Part shown: positions 19,700 to 28,400 of the stretch, in pieces | Layout of the letters: every line of letters starts with the position of its first letter | How positions within the stretch are numbered: the first letter of the stretch is position 1 | Assembly (NCBI GenBank): GCA_000437915.1 | Contig: FR900999.1 | Location: 1-64,000, forward strand | Length of the DNA: 64,000 nucleotides | Source: Subdoligranulum sp. CAG:314 | Lineage (GTDB): Bacteria > Bacillota > Clostridia > Christensenellales > CAG-314 | Reading direction: 5' to 3' | Notes under the pieces: model-generated | The model's database searches: none | Told to the model about the DNA's origin: nothing | What the model saw: the letters and a program-made list of their open reading frames with translations, nothing else | Translations under genes and position numbers: made by a program

Positions 19700-19728
19700 T
19701 TTACAAACGCGCGCGCTGCGTTTATAAT
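19700..19728 (+). promoter_or_regulatory. Promoter of the folT leader
   Basis: TTTACA (19700-19705), a 17-bp spacer and TATAAT (19723-19728) predict a start near 19735, just before the riboswitch. Confidence 0.8.
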
Positions 19729-19743
19729 GTCATCAGCAAAGTA

Positions 19744-19816
19744 GGGCACGCGCGTCAAGTGTCGGCGGATGGGAAGTCGCCGCCGGACGAAAGACGGCAG
19801 TCTGCGGTGCGTGTCC
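19744..19816 (+). promoter_or_regulatory. Tetrahydrofolate (THF) riboswitch
   Basis: P1 pairs GGGCACGC (19744-19751) with GCGTGTCC (19809-19816). Between them are the conserved core elements of the folE/folT THF class: GCGTCAAGTG, ATGGGAAGTCG, ACGAAA and GCGGTG. The downstream gene is a folT-like ECF S component, the usual target. Further down, GACCT (19909-19913) can pair with AGGTC (19929-19933), which covers the ribosome site of the gene, so control is probably at translation. Confidence 0.88.
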
Positions 19817-19941
19817 GCGTCCGTTGCGACATATTTTTTTCGCGCGTTTTTGTTGCGCCCGCAACTGTTTTCAGGCGGATTACCCGAGCGAAAAGGCTTT
19901 ATCGTGCGGACCTTTCTGAAATTTTGGGAGGTCTTTTTCTT

Positions 19942-20541
19942 ATGTCCAAAAAAACTTACTACATCACATTTACCGCCGTTTTCGCGGCGCTGGGCATCGC
20001 CATGAATCTGCTGTCCTCGTTCATGCCGAGAGTGGACACCTTCGGGCGCATCAGTCTGGTTTACGCCTTCTGTTTTCTTACGGGGTGCGTTCTCGGTCCG
20101 TATCTGGGTGCGGGCGTCGCCGCGATTGCGGATTTTTTGCCGGCAATTATTTTCCCCGAAGGTCCGTGGATGCCGTTGATAACGCTGTCGAACGCCGTCA
20201 TGGCTTTAATCGCGGGGCTGTTCTACAAATATCTGCCCACAAAAAGCGTGGCGGTGAAAATTTCGCTCGCCGCCGTGGTGACCTTTGTCGTATGCACTCT
20301 CGGTCTTACCACGCTGGGAGAAGCGCTGCTTTACGATATGGGCATGCAGGCTTACTATCCCACGACGACGGCGCTTGTCAACAGCGGGATGTCCGTCTAC
20401 GTGGCGACACTGGTACGCAAAGCGGTAGTTCAGTGGTTCTGGCTGCTGCTTAACACGGTCGTTGCGATATTGATACTCAAATGTCCCGCGGTAGTCAGGT
20501 TTTTCCGCCGCAAGTCCGTCGACGCCAAAAACGCCGCCTGA
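19942..20541 (+). CDS. folT: ECF folate transporter S component
   Basis: The 199-residue hydrophobic protein has six predicted membrane segments. The first (TYYITFTAVFAALGIAMNLL) has the small-residue face that docks on EcfT. The middle region, with FGRISLVYAFCFLTGCVLGPYLGAGVAAIADFLPAI, matches folate-type S components. The THF riboswitch in its leader identifies folate as the ligand far better than the protein sequence alone. It needs an EcfT and two ATPases encoded elsewhere. ATG 19942 has GGGAGG 11 bases upstream inside a possible sequestering hairpin. Confidence 0.85.
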   Translation: MSKKTYYITFTAVFAALGIAMNLLSSFMPRVDTFGRISLVYAFCFLTGCVLGPYLGAGVAAIADFLPAIIFPEGPWMPLITLSNAVMALIAGLFYKYLPTKSVAVKISLAAVVTFVVCTLGLTTLGEALLYDMGMQAYYPTTTALVNSGMSVYVATLVRKAVVQWFWLLLNTVVAILILKCPAVVRFFRRKSVDAKNAA

Positions 20542-20564
20542 CAAACAAAAACAAATAAAGCGCA

Positions 20565-20606
20565 ACAAAAAAACGGTCTCCTTTGTGGAGACCGTTGGTT
20601 TTTTTT
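20565..20606. terminator. Bidirectional terminator folT/MFS
   Basis: Stem AACGGTCTCC/GGAGACCGTT (20572-20581 and 20587-20596) has T runs on both strands and separates convergent genes. Confidence 0.9.
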
Positions 20607-21808
20607 CAGGCGATTTTTTTCGCTGTTTTGCGATAGACGAGCATAAGTATTATCGGAGGCACGCAGGTTGCGGCGGCGAGGATAAAGCTTGCGGAAAAAC
20701 CGCCCGTCGCTTCCACAAGCAAGCCGCTGAGCCAATTGAAAACCACGGAGGAGAAGCCCAGCCCCAGCATGGCTATGCCGTAGTTGGTGCCGCTGAAACG
20801 CGCGCCGCTTATATCCGTAGTCATTGCGGGAAATGTAGCGGAGGGGCCGCCGTAGGCAAAGGCGGTCAGGGCGATGACTGTCACGTAAAAACCGCCCTGT
20901 GCCCAAATCAGGGCGACGGCACAGACCGCAGTGAGCGCCGCGAGAAAAATAATGGTGTTTGTGCGTCCGATTTTGTCCGAGGCGGTAGCCATGCCCAGAC
21001 GTCCCGCGGCGTTGGCGACGCCCGTTATGCTTACTGCAAGCACGGCAATGCTTTCGGACAGGCCGCGTTCCATGCCGAGACTTTTGATGACGGGCACGAC
21101 GATATTCCACGTCGCGTTGATAAAAAAGCAGCTCAAAGCTATGCACCAAAAGGGGAAAAGCCGCATTGTCTGCAACGGAGTCAACCCTTCCGCAAGCTGC
21201 GCGGATTTGTTTTGGTTTTCGACCGATTGGACGCGCGGCGGCAGTCTTACGAAGCAACACGCCGTCATTGTCGCCAAAAGGAACACTCCCGCAAGCGTCA
21301 TGAAGGTGTGCGGCACTCCGAGTCTGTTTAGCAGCGTCTGCGCCACAGGACCGAACAGCACTGTGGACAAGCCGAAAGCGGATACGCTCAGCCCCGACGC
21401 GAAGCCTCTGTTGTCGGGAAACCACTTTTGCAGACAGCTCAACACGCAGCCGTATGCAAAGCCGCACCCGAGTCCGCCGAGTCCGCTGTAAGTAAGGTAA
21501 ATCAAAGCGACGGTTTTTTCCGTTAGAAGGGAGGTTAGAAAAATGCCCAGACAGAACATAAAGCATCCGACGAAGGAAATCAGGCGGGGATTGGTTTTGT
21601 CCTGTAAAAAGCCTCCTATGAGGTTTCCGAGAACAAAACCGAAAATCATAAAGGAGGACACCATGCTTGCGGAGCGTGCGTTCCAACCGAAGTGCTCCGT
21701 AACGGCGTTGTTGAAAACGCTCCACAGATAAAGTATGCCCACGCAAAGCTGTATCAGAAGGCAGGCGACGACAACGACGATTCTCATTGATTTTTCTTTT
21801 TTGCTCAT
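20606..21808 (-). CDS. MFS transporter, OFA (oxalate/formate antiporter) type
   Basis: The 400-residue carrier has 12 predicted membrane helices. The first, with CLLIQLCVGILYLWSVFNNAV, and the loop GGFLQDKTNPR are typical of the OFA subfamily, as is the GRLGMATASDKIGR loop in the second half. These carriers move small carboxylates such as oxalate, formate or lactate; the substrate cannot be read from the sequence. It is a single-gene unit, divergent from the yabP operon. Confidence 0.82.
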   Translation of the reverse strand: MSKKEKSMRIVVVVACLLIQLCVGILYLWSVFNNAVTEHFGWNARSASMVSSFMIFGFVLGNLIGGFLQDKTNPRLISFVGCFMFCLGIFLTSLLTEKTVALIYLTYSGLGGLGCGFAYGCVLSCLQKWFPDNRGFASGLSVSAFGLSTVLFGPVAQTLLNRLGVPHTFMTLAGVFLLATMTACCFVRLPPRVQSVENQNKSAQLAEGLTPLQTMRLFPFWCIALSCFFINATWNIVVPVIKSLGMERGLSESIAVLAVSITGVANAAGRLGMATASDKIGRTNTIIFLAALTAVCAVALIWAQGGFYVTVIALTAFAYGGPSATFPAMTTDISGARFSGTNYGIAMLGLGFSSVVFNWLSGLLVEATGGFSASFILAAATCVPPIILMLVYRKTAKKIA

Positions 21809-21913
21809 AACTGAAAAATTATAAACGGCGGCGGCGGAAAAAGCAATCTTTTGACGCGGGTTTTAAAAACGAAAAGAGGCGCATATACTTTCACTGACGG
21901 AGAAGATTTTTTT

Positions 21914-22180
21914 ATGGCAGAAATATCCAAAAGGCACACGCTTGTAATCGACGGAAACAAAAAAGTAAGCATAAGCGGAGTGGAGAGCGTAAACAGCATT
22001 TTCGACAAAGAGGTGGAGGTCGCTTTGTCCGACCGTCGTCTTGTAATAAAGGGCTCGGGGCTCAACGCAAGCAAGCTTAACGTGGAGGAGGGGACTCTTT
22101 CCATTGAGGGAGAAGAAATAAGCTCCGTCAATTATTACGCAAATTCTCAGAAGCTGTCTTTGAAGCGGCTTTTCAAATAA
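21914..22180 (+). CDS. yabP: Sporulation protein YabP
   Basis: The 88-residue protein begins RHTLVIDGNKKVSISGVESV and has the beta-rich VALSDRRLVIKGSGLNASKLNVEEGTL core of YabP, a mother-cell protein needed for spore cortex formation. The gene order yabP-yabQ-divIC is that of Bacillus. ATG 21914 is preceded by GGAGAAG and its stop overlaps the yabQ start (TAATG). A CATATACT element near 21883 could be a sporulation sigma-E -10 region, but no matching -35 is clear. Confidence 0.85.
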   Translation: MAEISKRHTLVIDGNKKVSISGVESVNSIFDKEVEVALSDRRLVIKGSGLNASKLNVEEGTLSIEGEEISSVNYYANSQKLSLKRLFK

Positions 22181-22548
22181 TGTTCAAGTCCGAGGGGCAG
22201 ATTTACATATTCGCCGCTTTCGTATTCTGCGGCGTGGCGACGGGGCTGTGGCATTGGTTGAGTCATCTTTGCTGCCCCTGCGGCGCGAAAAAATGGAAAA
22301 TCTTCGTGTGCGACGCCGTATTTGCGGCGGGCTTTGCCTTTCTGCTTTTCGCGTTTTTTTATTTCGTAAACGGAATTCAGCTGAGATGGTATTGTTTTTT
22401 GGGGCTTGGACTGGGATTTTTTGCCTACGCGAAAATTCTCGGCGAGCCGCTTGACTTTCTCAAAGCATGGATATATAATAAATGGGACAAAATAAAAGGA
22501 GTGTACAAATGCAGGAAAAAAGAAACACGAAAAAAATCCAGCTCGTGA
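22180..22548 (+). CDS. yabQ: Spore cortex biosynthesis protein YabQ
   Basis: The 122-residue membrane protein has about three or four helices and a basic C-terminal tail, the YabQ layout. YabQ localises to the membrane around the forespore and is required for cortex assembly. Translational coupling with yabP and overlap with divIC support the call more than sequence, which is poorly conserved in this family. Two Cys-Pro-Cys residues (CCPCG) occur in the first cytosolic or lumenal loop. Confidence 0.8.
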   Translation: MFKSEGQIYIFAAFVFCGVATGLWHWLSHLCCPCGAKKWKIFVCDAVFAAGFAFLLFAFFYFVNGIQLRWYCFLGLGLGFFAYAKILGEPLDFLKAWIYNKWDKIKGVYKCRKKETRKKSSS

Positions 22549-22793
22549 CGGTCATCGCCGTCGTGGTGCTGTTTATACTCATACTCGTGCTGGTCACTCT
22601 CGTGTCCCAAAAGGTGCAGATGAACGCAAAGAAAAAACGTCTCGTCGAGCAGCAGGACGCTCTTCAACAGATGATAGAAAACGGTTTGGAGGACTACGAA
22701 TACCGTCAGTCCTTGGAGTATATAGAAAAATATGCGAGAGAAGAGCTGGGAATGATAGACGCAGGCGACACTATATGGAAGCAGGCGGATTGA
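22509..22793 (+). CDS. divIC: Cell-division protein DivIC/FtsB family
   Basis: The 94-residue bitopic protein has a short basic cytosolic N terminus, one membrane helix (LVTVIAVVVLFILILVLVTL) and a coiled coil (KKKRLVEQQDALQQMI) ending in the family motif YIEKYAREELGMI. DivIC forms the FtsL-DivIB-DivIC complex that activates septal peptidoglycan synthesis. AAGGAG lies 7 bases before ATG 22509, inside the end of yabQ. It is the last gene before a strong terminator. Confidence 0.88.
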   Translation: MQEKRNTKKIQLVTVIAVVVLFILILVLVTLVSQKVQMNAKKKRLVEQQDALQQMIENGLEDYEYRQSLEYIEKYAREELGMIDAGDTIWKQAD

Positions 22794-22822
22794 TTTTCGC
22801 AAGGAATATCGTATGATTTTGT

Positions 22823-22853
22823 CGCTCCCCGTTCAATACGGGGGCGTTTTTTT
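22823..22853 (+). terminator. Terminator of yabP-yabQ-divIC
   Basis: CGCTCCCCGT (22823-22832) pairs with ACGGGGGCG (22838-22846) and TTTTTTT follows directly. Confidence 0.88.
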
Positions 22854-22884
22854 AGGGCGTTGTACCAATAACCGAAGCGGAGAA

Positions 22885-24654
22885 ATGGACGGATACTTTT
22901 ACACTGTTGTTTTTCAAAAAAAGGAGGAGAAAAAACTTAAAGGGCTTTTGACGTGGCTGGCGCTTTTCAGAGCGGCCTTCGTGTCGGCGGCAATATGGTT
23001 TGTCGTGGAAATGCTCCTCGATTTCGGACGCAACGGCAGGGCGCTTTGGGCGCTTGCCGTCTTTGTCGCGCTGTCCTTTGCCGCTCTGTGGATTGAAATC
23101 AGGCTTGACGTTCTGATAAAAAAGCTCAACGGGTTTTTCAGAAATTCGGAGGAGCCTGCTCTTGCGGCGTTTCACAGGGATATGGGCGAAACGCTTACGC
23201 GCACGGGAATCATCAAAAAATCCCGTTACGCCATACTTTTCGCCACGCTCGGCGTAATAACGATTCTTCTCGTGCTTTTGCTTTCGGGAGTTTTCCCCGA
23301 TTACGTTGTATATTATATCAAAATTCTGACCTGCGCGTTCAGTGCGCTTTACGTTTTTTCGCTGTTGGTATTTACAACGCGCGTAAAGAGTCTGGAAAAC
23401 GGTTTTTTAAAGCGCAACGAGGGCAGGGTGGTCAGACTTTCCTGCTTAAAGGGCTACACGAAGGGCAACGACGATTTCAAGGTAAAAAAACCGAGTCGGT
23501 TTCTGAGCTTTGTAGGAACCCTGTTTTTCGGCAGGGCTTACGCGAAAAGGACGCTTAAAATGCGCGTGTTCGACAACGCGTCAAAGATAAAGCCGCCCTA
23601 TATCCTGCTTGTAAACCATCAGTCCGGCTTTGATTTCCTTGCGCTTCATCAGGCAATGTATCCCCGTTTGGTAAACGGTGTGATTGCCTACAATCAGATG
23701 TTGGGGCACAAAAATCTGTGGCTGAAAATGGGCATGATTCCCAAGCGTCAGTTCGACCTGAGCATAGGTTTTTTGCGTCAGGCAAAGAAAGTCGCCGAAA
23801 ACAAAGGAATCATTGCTTTGTATCCCGAGGGCAAAATCACCTGCGACGGTCGTCGCGGAGAGATGAGTCCCGCGGTAGCCAAGCTGCTTAAACTTCTCGC
23901 TCTGCCCGTCGTCGTGTGCTGCATAAAGGGCTGTTACCTGTTCCGTCCAAAGTGGGCGTACAAAAAGCGCAAAAGCGGCGGCGTCGAGGTGCACATCAAC
24001 CCGCTGTTTTCGACGGAGGAAATGAAAACTCTTTCGGTCGAAGAAATTTTCGACAAGGTGCTTAAAGCGTTTGAGCACGACGAATTTGAATGGCAAAAGC
24101 AAAACGGTATAAGGATTACCGAGCCTTTCAGGGCGGAGGGGCTTGACAGGATTCTTTACAAATGTCCGCACTGCAAAGAGGAGTTTGAAACGGGCAGTCT
24201 CGGCGACACGGTTTTCTGTTCTGCCTGCGGCAAGCAGTGGAAGCTGTCCGAAACGGGGCGGCTTGCCGCAGCCGACGGCGAGACGGAGTACGAAAGCATA
24301 CCCGATTGGTACGACTTTCAGAGAAAAAGCGCGAGAGAGGCGGTGGAGGACGGTTATCTCAATTCAGAGAGGTGCACGGCTTACGCCTTGCCCGACCTCA
24401 AGGGCTGGAAGCTGTTGGGAGAAGGCAGCCTTATGTTCGACGGCGACACGCTTACCTATTCCAGCGACGACGGCGACCATATAGAGTTTGACGCAAGACC
24501 GCTTTACACAGTGCCTTACGGTTTTTCGGACGGGCTGTTGCTTGCCAAGGACAATGTGACGTATTCTTTCGTGTTCGAGGATATGCGTCAGGCGACAAAG
24601 CTCAATCTGCTTATAGAAGAGAGCTACAAAAAAAGAAACGAAAACAGGCAATAA
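22885..24654 (+). CDS. PlsC-type acyltransferase with C-terminal zinc ribbon
   Basis: The roughly 589-residue protein has an N-terminal part with about four membrane helices, then a PlsC/LPLAT domain with motif I NHQSGFD, a GMIPKRQ substrate region and motif III LYPEGKITCDGRRGEMS. A zinc ribbon (CPHC...CSAC) and a beta-rich C-terminal domain of unknown role follow. The catalytic H-X4-D and EG motifs are intact, so acyl transfer to a lysophospholipid or similar acceptor is likely. Ordinary PlsC is about 240 residues. I use ATG 22885; a longer frame from 22813 would start before and run through the divIC terminator. Confidence 0.75.
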   Translation: MDGYFYTVVFQKKEEKKLKGLLTWLALFRAAFVSAAIWFVVEMLLDFGRNGRALWALAVFVALSFAALWIEIRLDVLIKKLNGFFRNSEEPALAAFHRDMGETLTRTGIIKKSRYAILFATLGVITILLVLLLSGVFPDYVVYYIKILTCAFSALYVFSLLVFTTRVKSLENGFLKRNEGRVVRLSCLKGYTKGNDDFKVKKPSRFLSFVGTLFFGRAYAKRTLKMRVFDNASKIKPPYILLVNHQSGFDFLALHQAMYPRLVNGVIAYNQMLGHKNLWLKMGMIPKRQFDLSIGFLRQAKKVAENKGIIALYPEGKITCDGRRGEMSPAVAKLLKLLALPVVVCCIKGCYLFRPKWAYKKRKSGGVEVHINPLFSTEEMKTLSVEEIFDKVLKAFEHDEFEWQKQNGIRITEPFRAEGLDRILYKCPHCKEEFETGSLGDTVFCSACGKQWKLSETGRLAAADGETEYESIPDWYDFQRKSAREAVEDGYLNSERCTAYALPDLKGWKLLGEGSLMFDGDTLTYSSDDGDHIEFDARPLYTVPYGFSDGLLLAKDNVTYSFVFEDMRQATKLNLLIEESYKKRNENRQ

Positions 24655-24687
24655 AAAATCCCCTCTTAAAAAAGAGGGGATTTTTTT
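24653..24687. terminator. Bidirectional terminator
   Basis: A 14-bp stem (24654-24667 with 24672-24685) with an AAAA loop and T runs on both strands separates the convergent acyltransferase and MarR genes. Confidence 0.92.
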
Positions 24688-25297
24688 ACATATTTACTTC
24701 GGGAAAGGACTTGTGCCGCGAAACAAATTCGCTGTCAATCGAATATTTTTTCTTGGCTTCCAAAATCGCTTCGGACATTTTTTCAAGACCTTCTGCCGAA
24801 ACCTGCGGCGCTGCTCCCGACGAAAGCGGGCCGAGCTTGTTGAGGTAGAGGACAGCCTTGCGCAAAGTTTCCGCAAAATCGTATGCCTCCTCGCGTGTAA
24901 GAGAACAGGATATACGCTCCTGCATTATCGCGGCGCAGACCAAGGAATTTTCGTTGAGAATTTCTTTGCCCTTGTCCGTCATTTTAAGCATTATGCGCGC
25001 TTTTTCGTTGTCGTAAAATTTTTCAAAATAACCGTTTTTTATCAGTCCGTTCAGGTATTTGTTCAGATTTTTGTATTGAATGCCGACAGCTTGCGCCGCT
25101 TCCTTCAAGGAAACGGCTTCGTCGCACGGCAACAGCGTGAAAAATCTCGATTCGGTGCGTTTGATTTTTCCGTATTCCAAACCGAGCTTTTGTTTTATAT
25201 CAATGAGATAATCGATTACGTTCACGCGATAGTGCGTCGACATCAGGTCGCCGTACATGCCGATTAGCAGCGTGGGAAGAAAGTCTGTTTTTTCCAT
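24686..25297 (-). CDS. MarR family transcriptional regulator
   Basis: The 203-residue protein has a winged helix of the MarR type in its middle (SLKEAAQAVGIQYKNLNKYLNGLIKNGYFEKF, wing KARIMLKMTDKGKEIL) and helical dimerisation segments on both sides, somewhat longer than usual MarR proteins. It is divergently placed from the giant lipoprotein gene at 25472, whose promoter carries palindromes overlapping the start of transcription (25411-25435). Control of that gene, and perhaps of itself, is the natural inference. The ligand is unknown. Confidence 0.8.
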   Translation of the reverse strand: MEKTDFLPTLLIGMYGDLMSTHYRVNVIDYLIDIKQKLGLEYGKIKRTESRFFTLLPCDEAVSLKEAAQAVGIQYKNLNKYLNGLIKNGYFEKFYDNEKARIMLKMTDKGKEILNENSLVCAAIMQERISCSLTREEAYDFAETLRKAVLYLNKLGPLSSGAAPQVSAEGLEKMSEAILEAKKKYSIDSEFVSRHKSFPEVNM

Positions 25298-25377
25298 ATT
25301 CAATATATTAAAGCAATTGTCCGTCGTTTTAAAATGCTTGCCGGAAAAAAATTGATAAAATTTATGTCAAATATTTG

Positions 25378-25406
25378 TTGACGGCAAGATTTTGCTATGA
25401 TATAAT
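25378..25406 (+). promoter_or_regulatory. Promoter of the repeat lipoprotein gene
   Basis: TTGACG (25378-25383), a 17-bp spacer and TATAAT (25401-25406) form a near-consensus sigma-A promoter. The predicted start is about 25413. Confidence 0.85.
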
Positions 25407-25410
25407 ATGT

Positions 25411-25435
25411 ATCGTACAATTACGATAAATCGTAA
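25411..25435. promoter_or_regulatory. Overlapping palindromic operators (ATCGT/ACGAT)
   Basis: ATCGT-N6-ACGAT (25411-25426) overlaps TTACGAT-AA-ATCGTAA (25420-25435). They sit at the predicted transcription start, a classic repressor position. The divergent MarR gene is the obvious candidate binder. Confidence 0.65.
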
Positions 25436-25471
25436 GAGTAAGGCAATTTTAAAGCAAAGGAGGCAAAAGAA

Positions 25472-28400
25472 TTGAAAAAAATTTTGAGAACGGTACTGAT
25501 AAGCATGGCGGTGTTGCTCGTGGCAATGGTGAGTTTGGCGTCATGCGGGAAGAGGACTTACAGCGTGACGTTCAAGAGCGGAACGGAAACGGTGGCGGTA
25601 GCGGAGACGGACAAGGAGGGGAGAATATACCCGGCATACGCGGAATGCGCGGAGGGAGTGCGGTTTGTCGGTTGGTACGAAAGCGAGGAGTCGACAACTC
25701 CGTTTGATTTTGAAAAAGAAATAACCTCCGACAAAACGCTGTACGCACGGTTTGCGTCGTTAACTTACGAGGTGAAGTACGACGCTGGGTGCGAGGGGTT
25801 GAAGGCGCCCGTGCAGGAGAGCGTCAATCATGACGGAACGTTCACCGTCAAGGCTGCGCCCGAGAGAGTGGGCTACGAGTTCAAGGGATGGACGGACGGC
25901 AGCGGGCTTTACTTCGACGGCGACGTATACGTTGCAGACAGCGGCACAATCACTCTTGTCGCCACTTGGGAGTACAGAGTCTTAACCGTCGAGTTTCTTG
26001 ACGACAAAGGCGAGGCGTTTGAAACCAAAGAGGTGCCTTATCTGGGCGACGCCATACCGCCCTCCAACGCGCCCCACACTTACTTTGCATACGAATTTGT
26101 CGGCTGGGATTTGCCCACGTCGGCTTTGGAAAGAGTAACGGAAGATTTGACGGTGAGAGCCGAGTACGTTTACGCTCCCGCCGACGAGAGCAATTTTGTC
26201 TTTGAGGAAACAGAGGACGGCGAGGCTTATGCCGTATCGGCAAAAGAGCCTTATTCGCTGTCGGGCGAGCTGGCGTTGCCCAAAACGTACAAAGGCAAGC
26301 CGGTAAGAGAAGTCGCAAAAAACGGCTTTAACCATACTTCCATGGAAAAACTGTTTATTCCTTCGAGCTACCGCACCGTCAAGGCGGAAGGGTTCTATGG
26401 AAACAGCAGCCTTAAAGCCGTGTATATAGAGGAGGGGCTTGAAACAATAGAAGCGTTCGCGTTTCAGTCCATAGGTCTTGTCGAGCGTTTCGAGCTGCCC
26501 GCAAGCCTTAAAAATATCAAGTGGCACGCTTTTGCCGACTTGTTCAACGATATGAACGGTTATTTGTGGCTTGAGGACGAGCAAAAGCAGATTATGGACG
26601 AATTTGCCTTTACCGTGGCGGAAGGAGGCAATTTCGTCTGGGACGAGGAGCTTAAATGCCTGTACGACAAAGATTACACCAAGCTGATTTTTGTTTCGCC
26701 GTCCCTCGAAACGCTTGAAGTGCCCGTAGGCGTGAAGGAAATTTATCCGTCGCTGTGTCACAATTACTTAAATCTCAAAACCCTCAACATAGCCGCGCAC
26801 TTAAAGGAAATCGGTCCGGCTGCGTTTTCCGGCGCATGGGGGCTGACAAACCTCAACATTAAGGGCAGCGTCGAAAAGCTATGGGGCACGAGCTATGTTT
26901 CTCCCGACGGCGTTAACGTATCCAACGACGGCGTATTTCATGACGCCGACCTCAGGAGCGTTGTTTTCCCCGACGGACTGAAATTCATCGACGGCGGCAC
27001 TTTTTTCTGGAATCAAAATCTGGAAGAAATCACTCTGCCCGCAACGGTGGAGTACATCTCCGAGCAGGCTTTTGACAACAACTATTCGTCTATACCCGGC
27101 GGTACGTCGGAACACGTATTCAAAACCTATTTGGCAAACGGCGGTTTGAAAACAATCAAGCTGTCAAACGGAGCCACGCAGACGGCAAACGGCAAATATG
27201 TGTTTGACGGCAAAAGCGTCATAGAAAAGGGTGCGGGAGCAAACGGCGGCGACTTTTTCATCTTTTACTGCATGGGCGCGGAGGGAGCGACATATTCCAT
27301 ACCGGAGGGCGTCACAAAGCTCAACCTGTTTGCTTTCAGCGAGAATCTGTACGTCGAAACCCTGATTATACCCGAAGGCGCGGAGGAAATCCCCTGCGGA
27401 TTCGCAATGAATGCGCAGAAGCTGAAAAGAGTGGAAATCCCCGCAAGCGTAAAACTGATAAACAACGAAATCCCCGACGGACTTTGGGGAAACGTCATGA
27501 TGTGGGGCAGCTACGGAGCGTTTACAAGCTGCGCGAATCTCACGGAAATCGTTTTTGCGGAAAACAGCAGTCTGGAAGTTATAAAACAAAACAGCTTTTT
27601 GGTCATAGGCGCGGAAAAATTGGAGCTGCCCGCGTCGCTCACCGAGCTGGAAAGCTTTTCGATTTACGGGGAAAATATGACAGAAGTTGTTGTCGGCGAA
27701 GGCAACACTTATTTCAAAACCGTTGACGGCGTGCTGTACTCCGCCGACGGAAAGAAGCTGATTCTTTATCCCGGAGGAAAACAGGGCGAAACCTTTACCT
27801 CTCCCGCAGGCACGGAGACAATAGGCGCAGGCTCCTTCAACAACAATTATTTCCTGCGCAAGGTGATTTTCTCCGAAGGCGTTGTTTTGCTTGAACCGAA
27901 TGCGTTCAACCGCTGCTACAATGCGGATTACGACGAGGAGACCTGGGAAATTTTAAGAAAATACGGTCTCAAAGAGGTTGTCCTGCCCTCAACGCTGGAA
28001 TATATCGGCGACTTGGCGTTTTCGAGCTGCAATATGCTTGAAAAAATCGTTTTCAACGGAGCCGTGCCGGAGCTTGGCAAAGAGTACGGCGCCAACGCGC
28101 TGGGAACCGAAGATTGGGAAACGGGAGAAATCGTGCTTTTTGACAATCTTAAATTTGAAGTGCCCGACCAATACATAAAGGATTATTATCTGGCGTTTTA
28201 CACCTATCGGCCCAATTATGCAAAGGGCTTCGACGAAGCAAAGCTGCCCAAAGTAAGTTACGTTTTCGACTCCAAGGGCGGAAGCGCCATTGACGGCGTT
28301 TCGGCGGTTATGGTTGAAAAAATGCCCGTTCCCGAGAAAGAGGGCGCGTATTTCCACGGCTGGTATTCCGTCGACGGAACCGCGTCGGGTGAATGGGGTG

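Noticed and set aside
22813..22884. Upstream ATG for the PlsC-type gene
   Set aside because: Although AAGGA precedes it, the first codons lie inside the divIC terminator hairpin and T run, so transcripts covering it would mostly end there.
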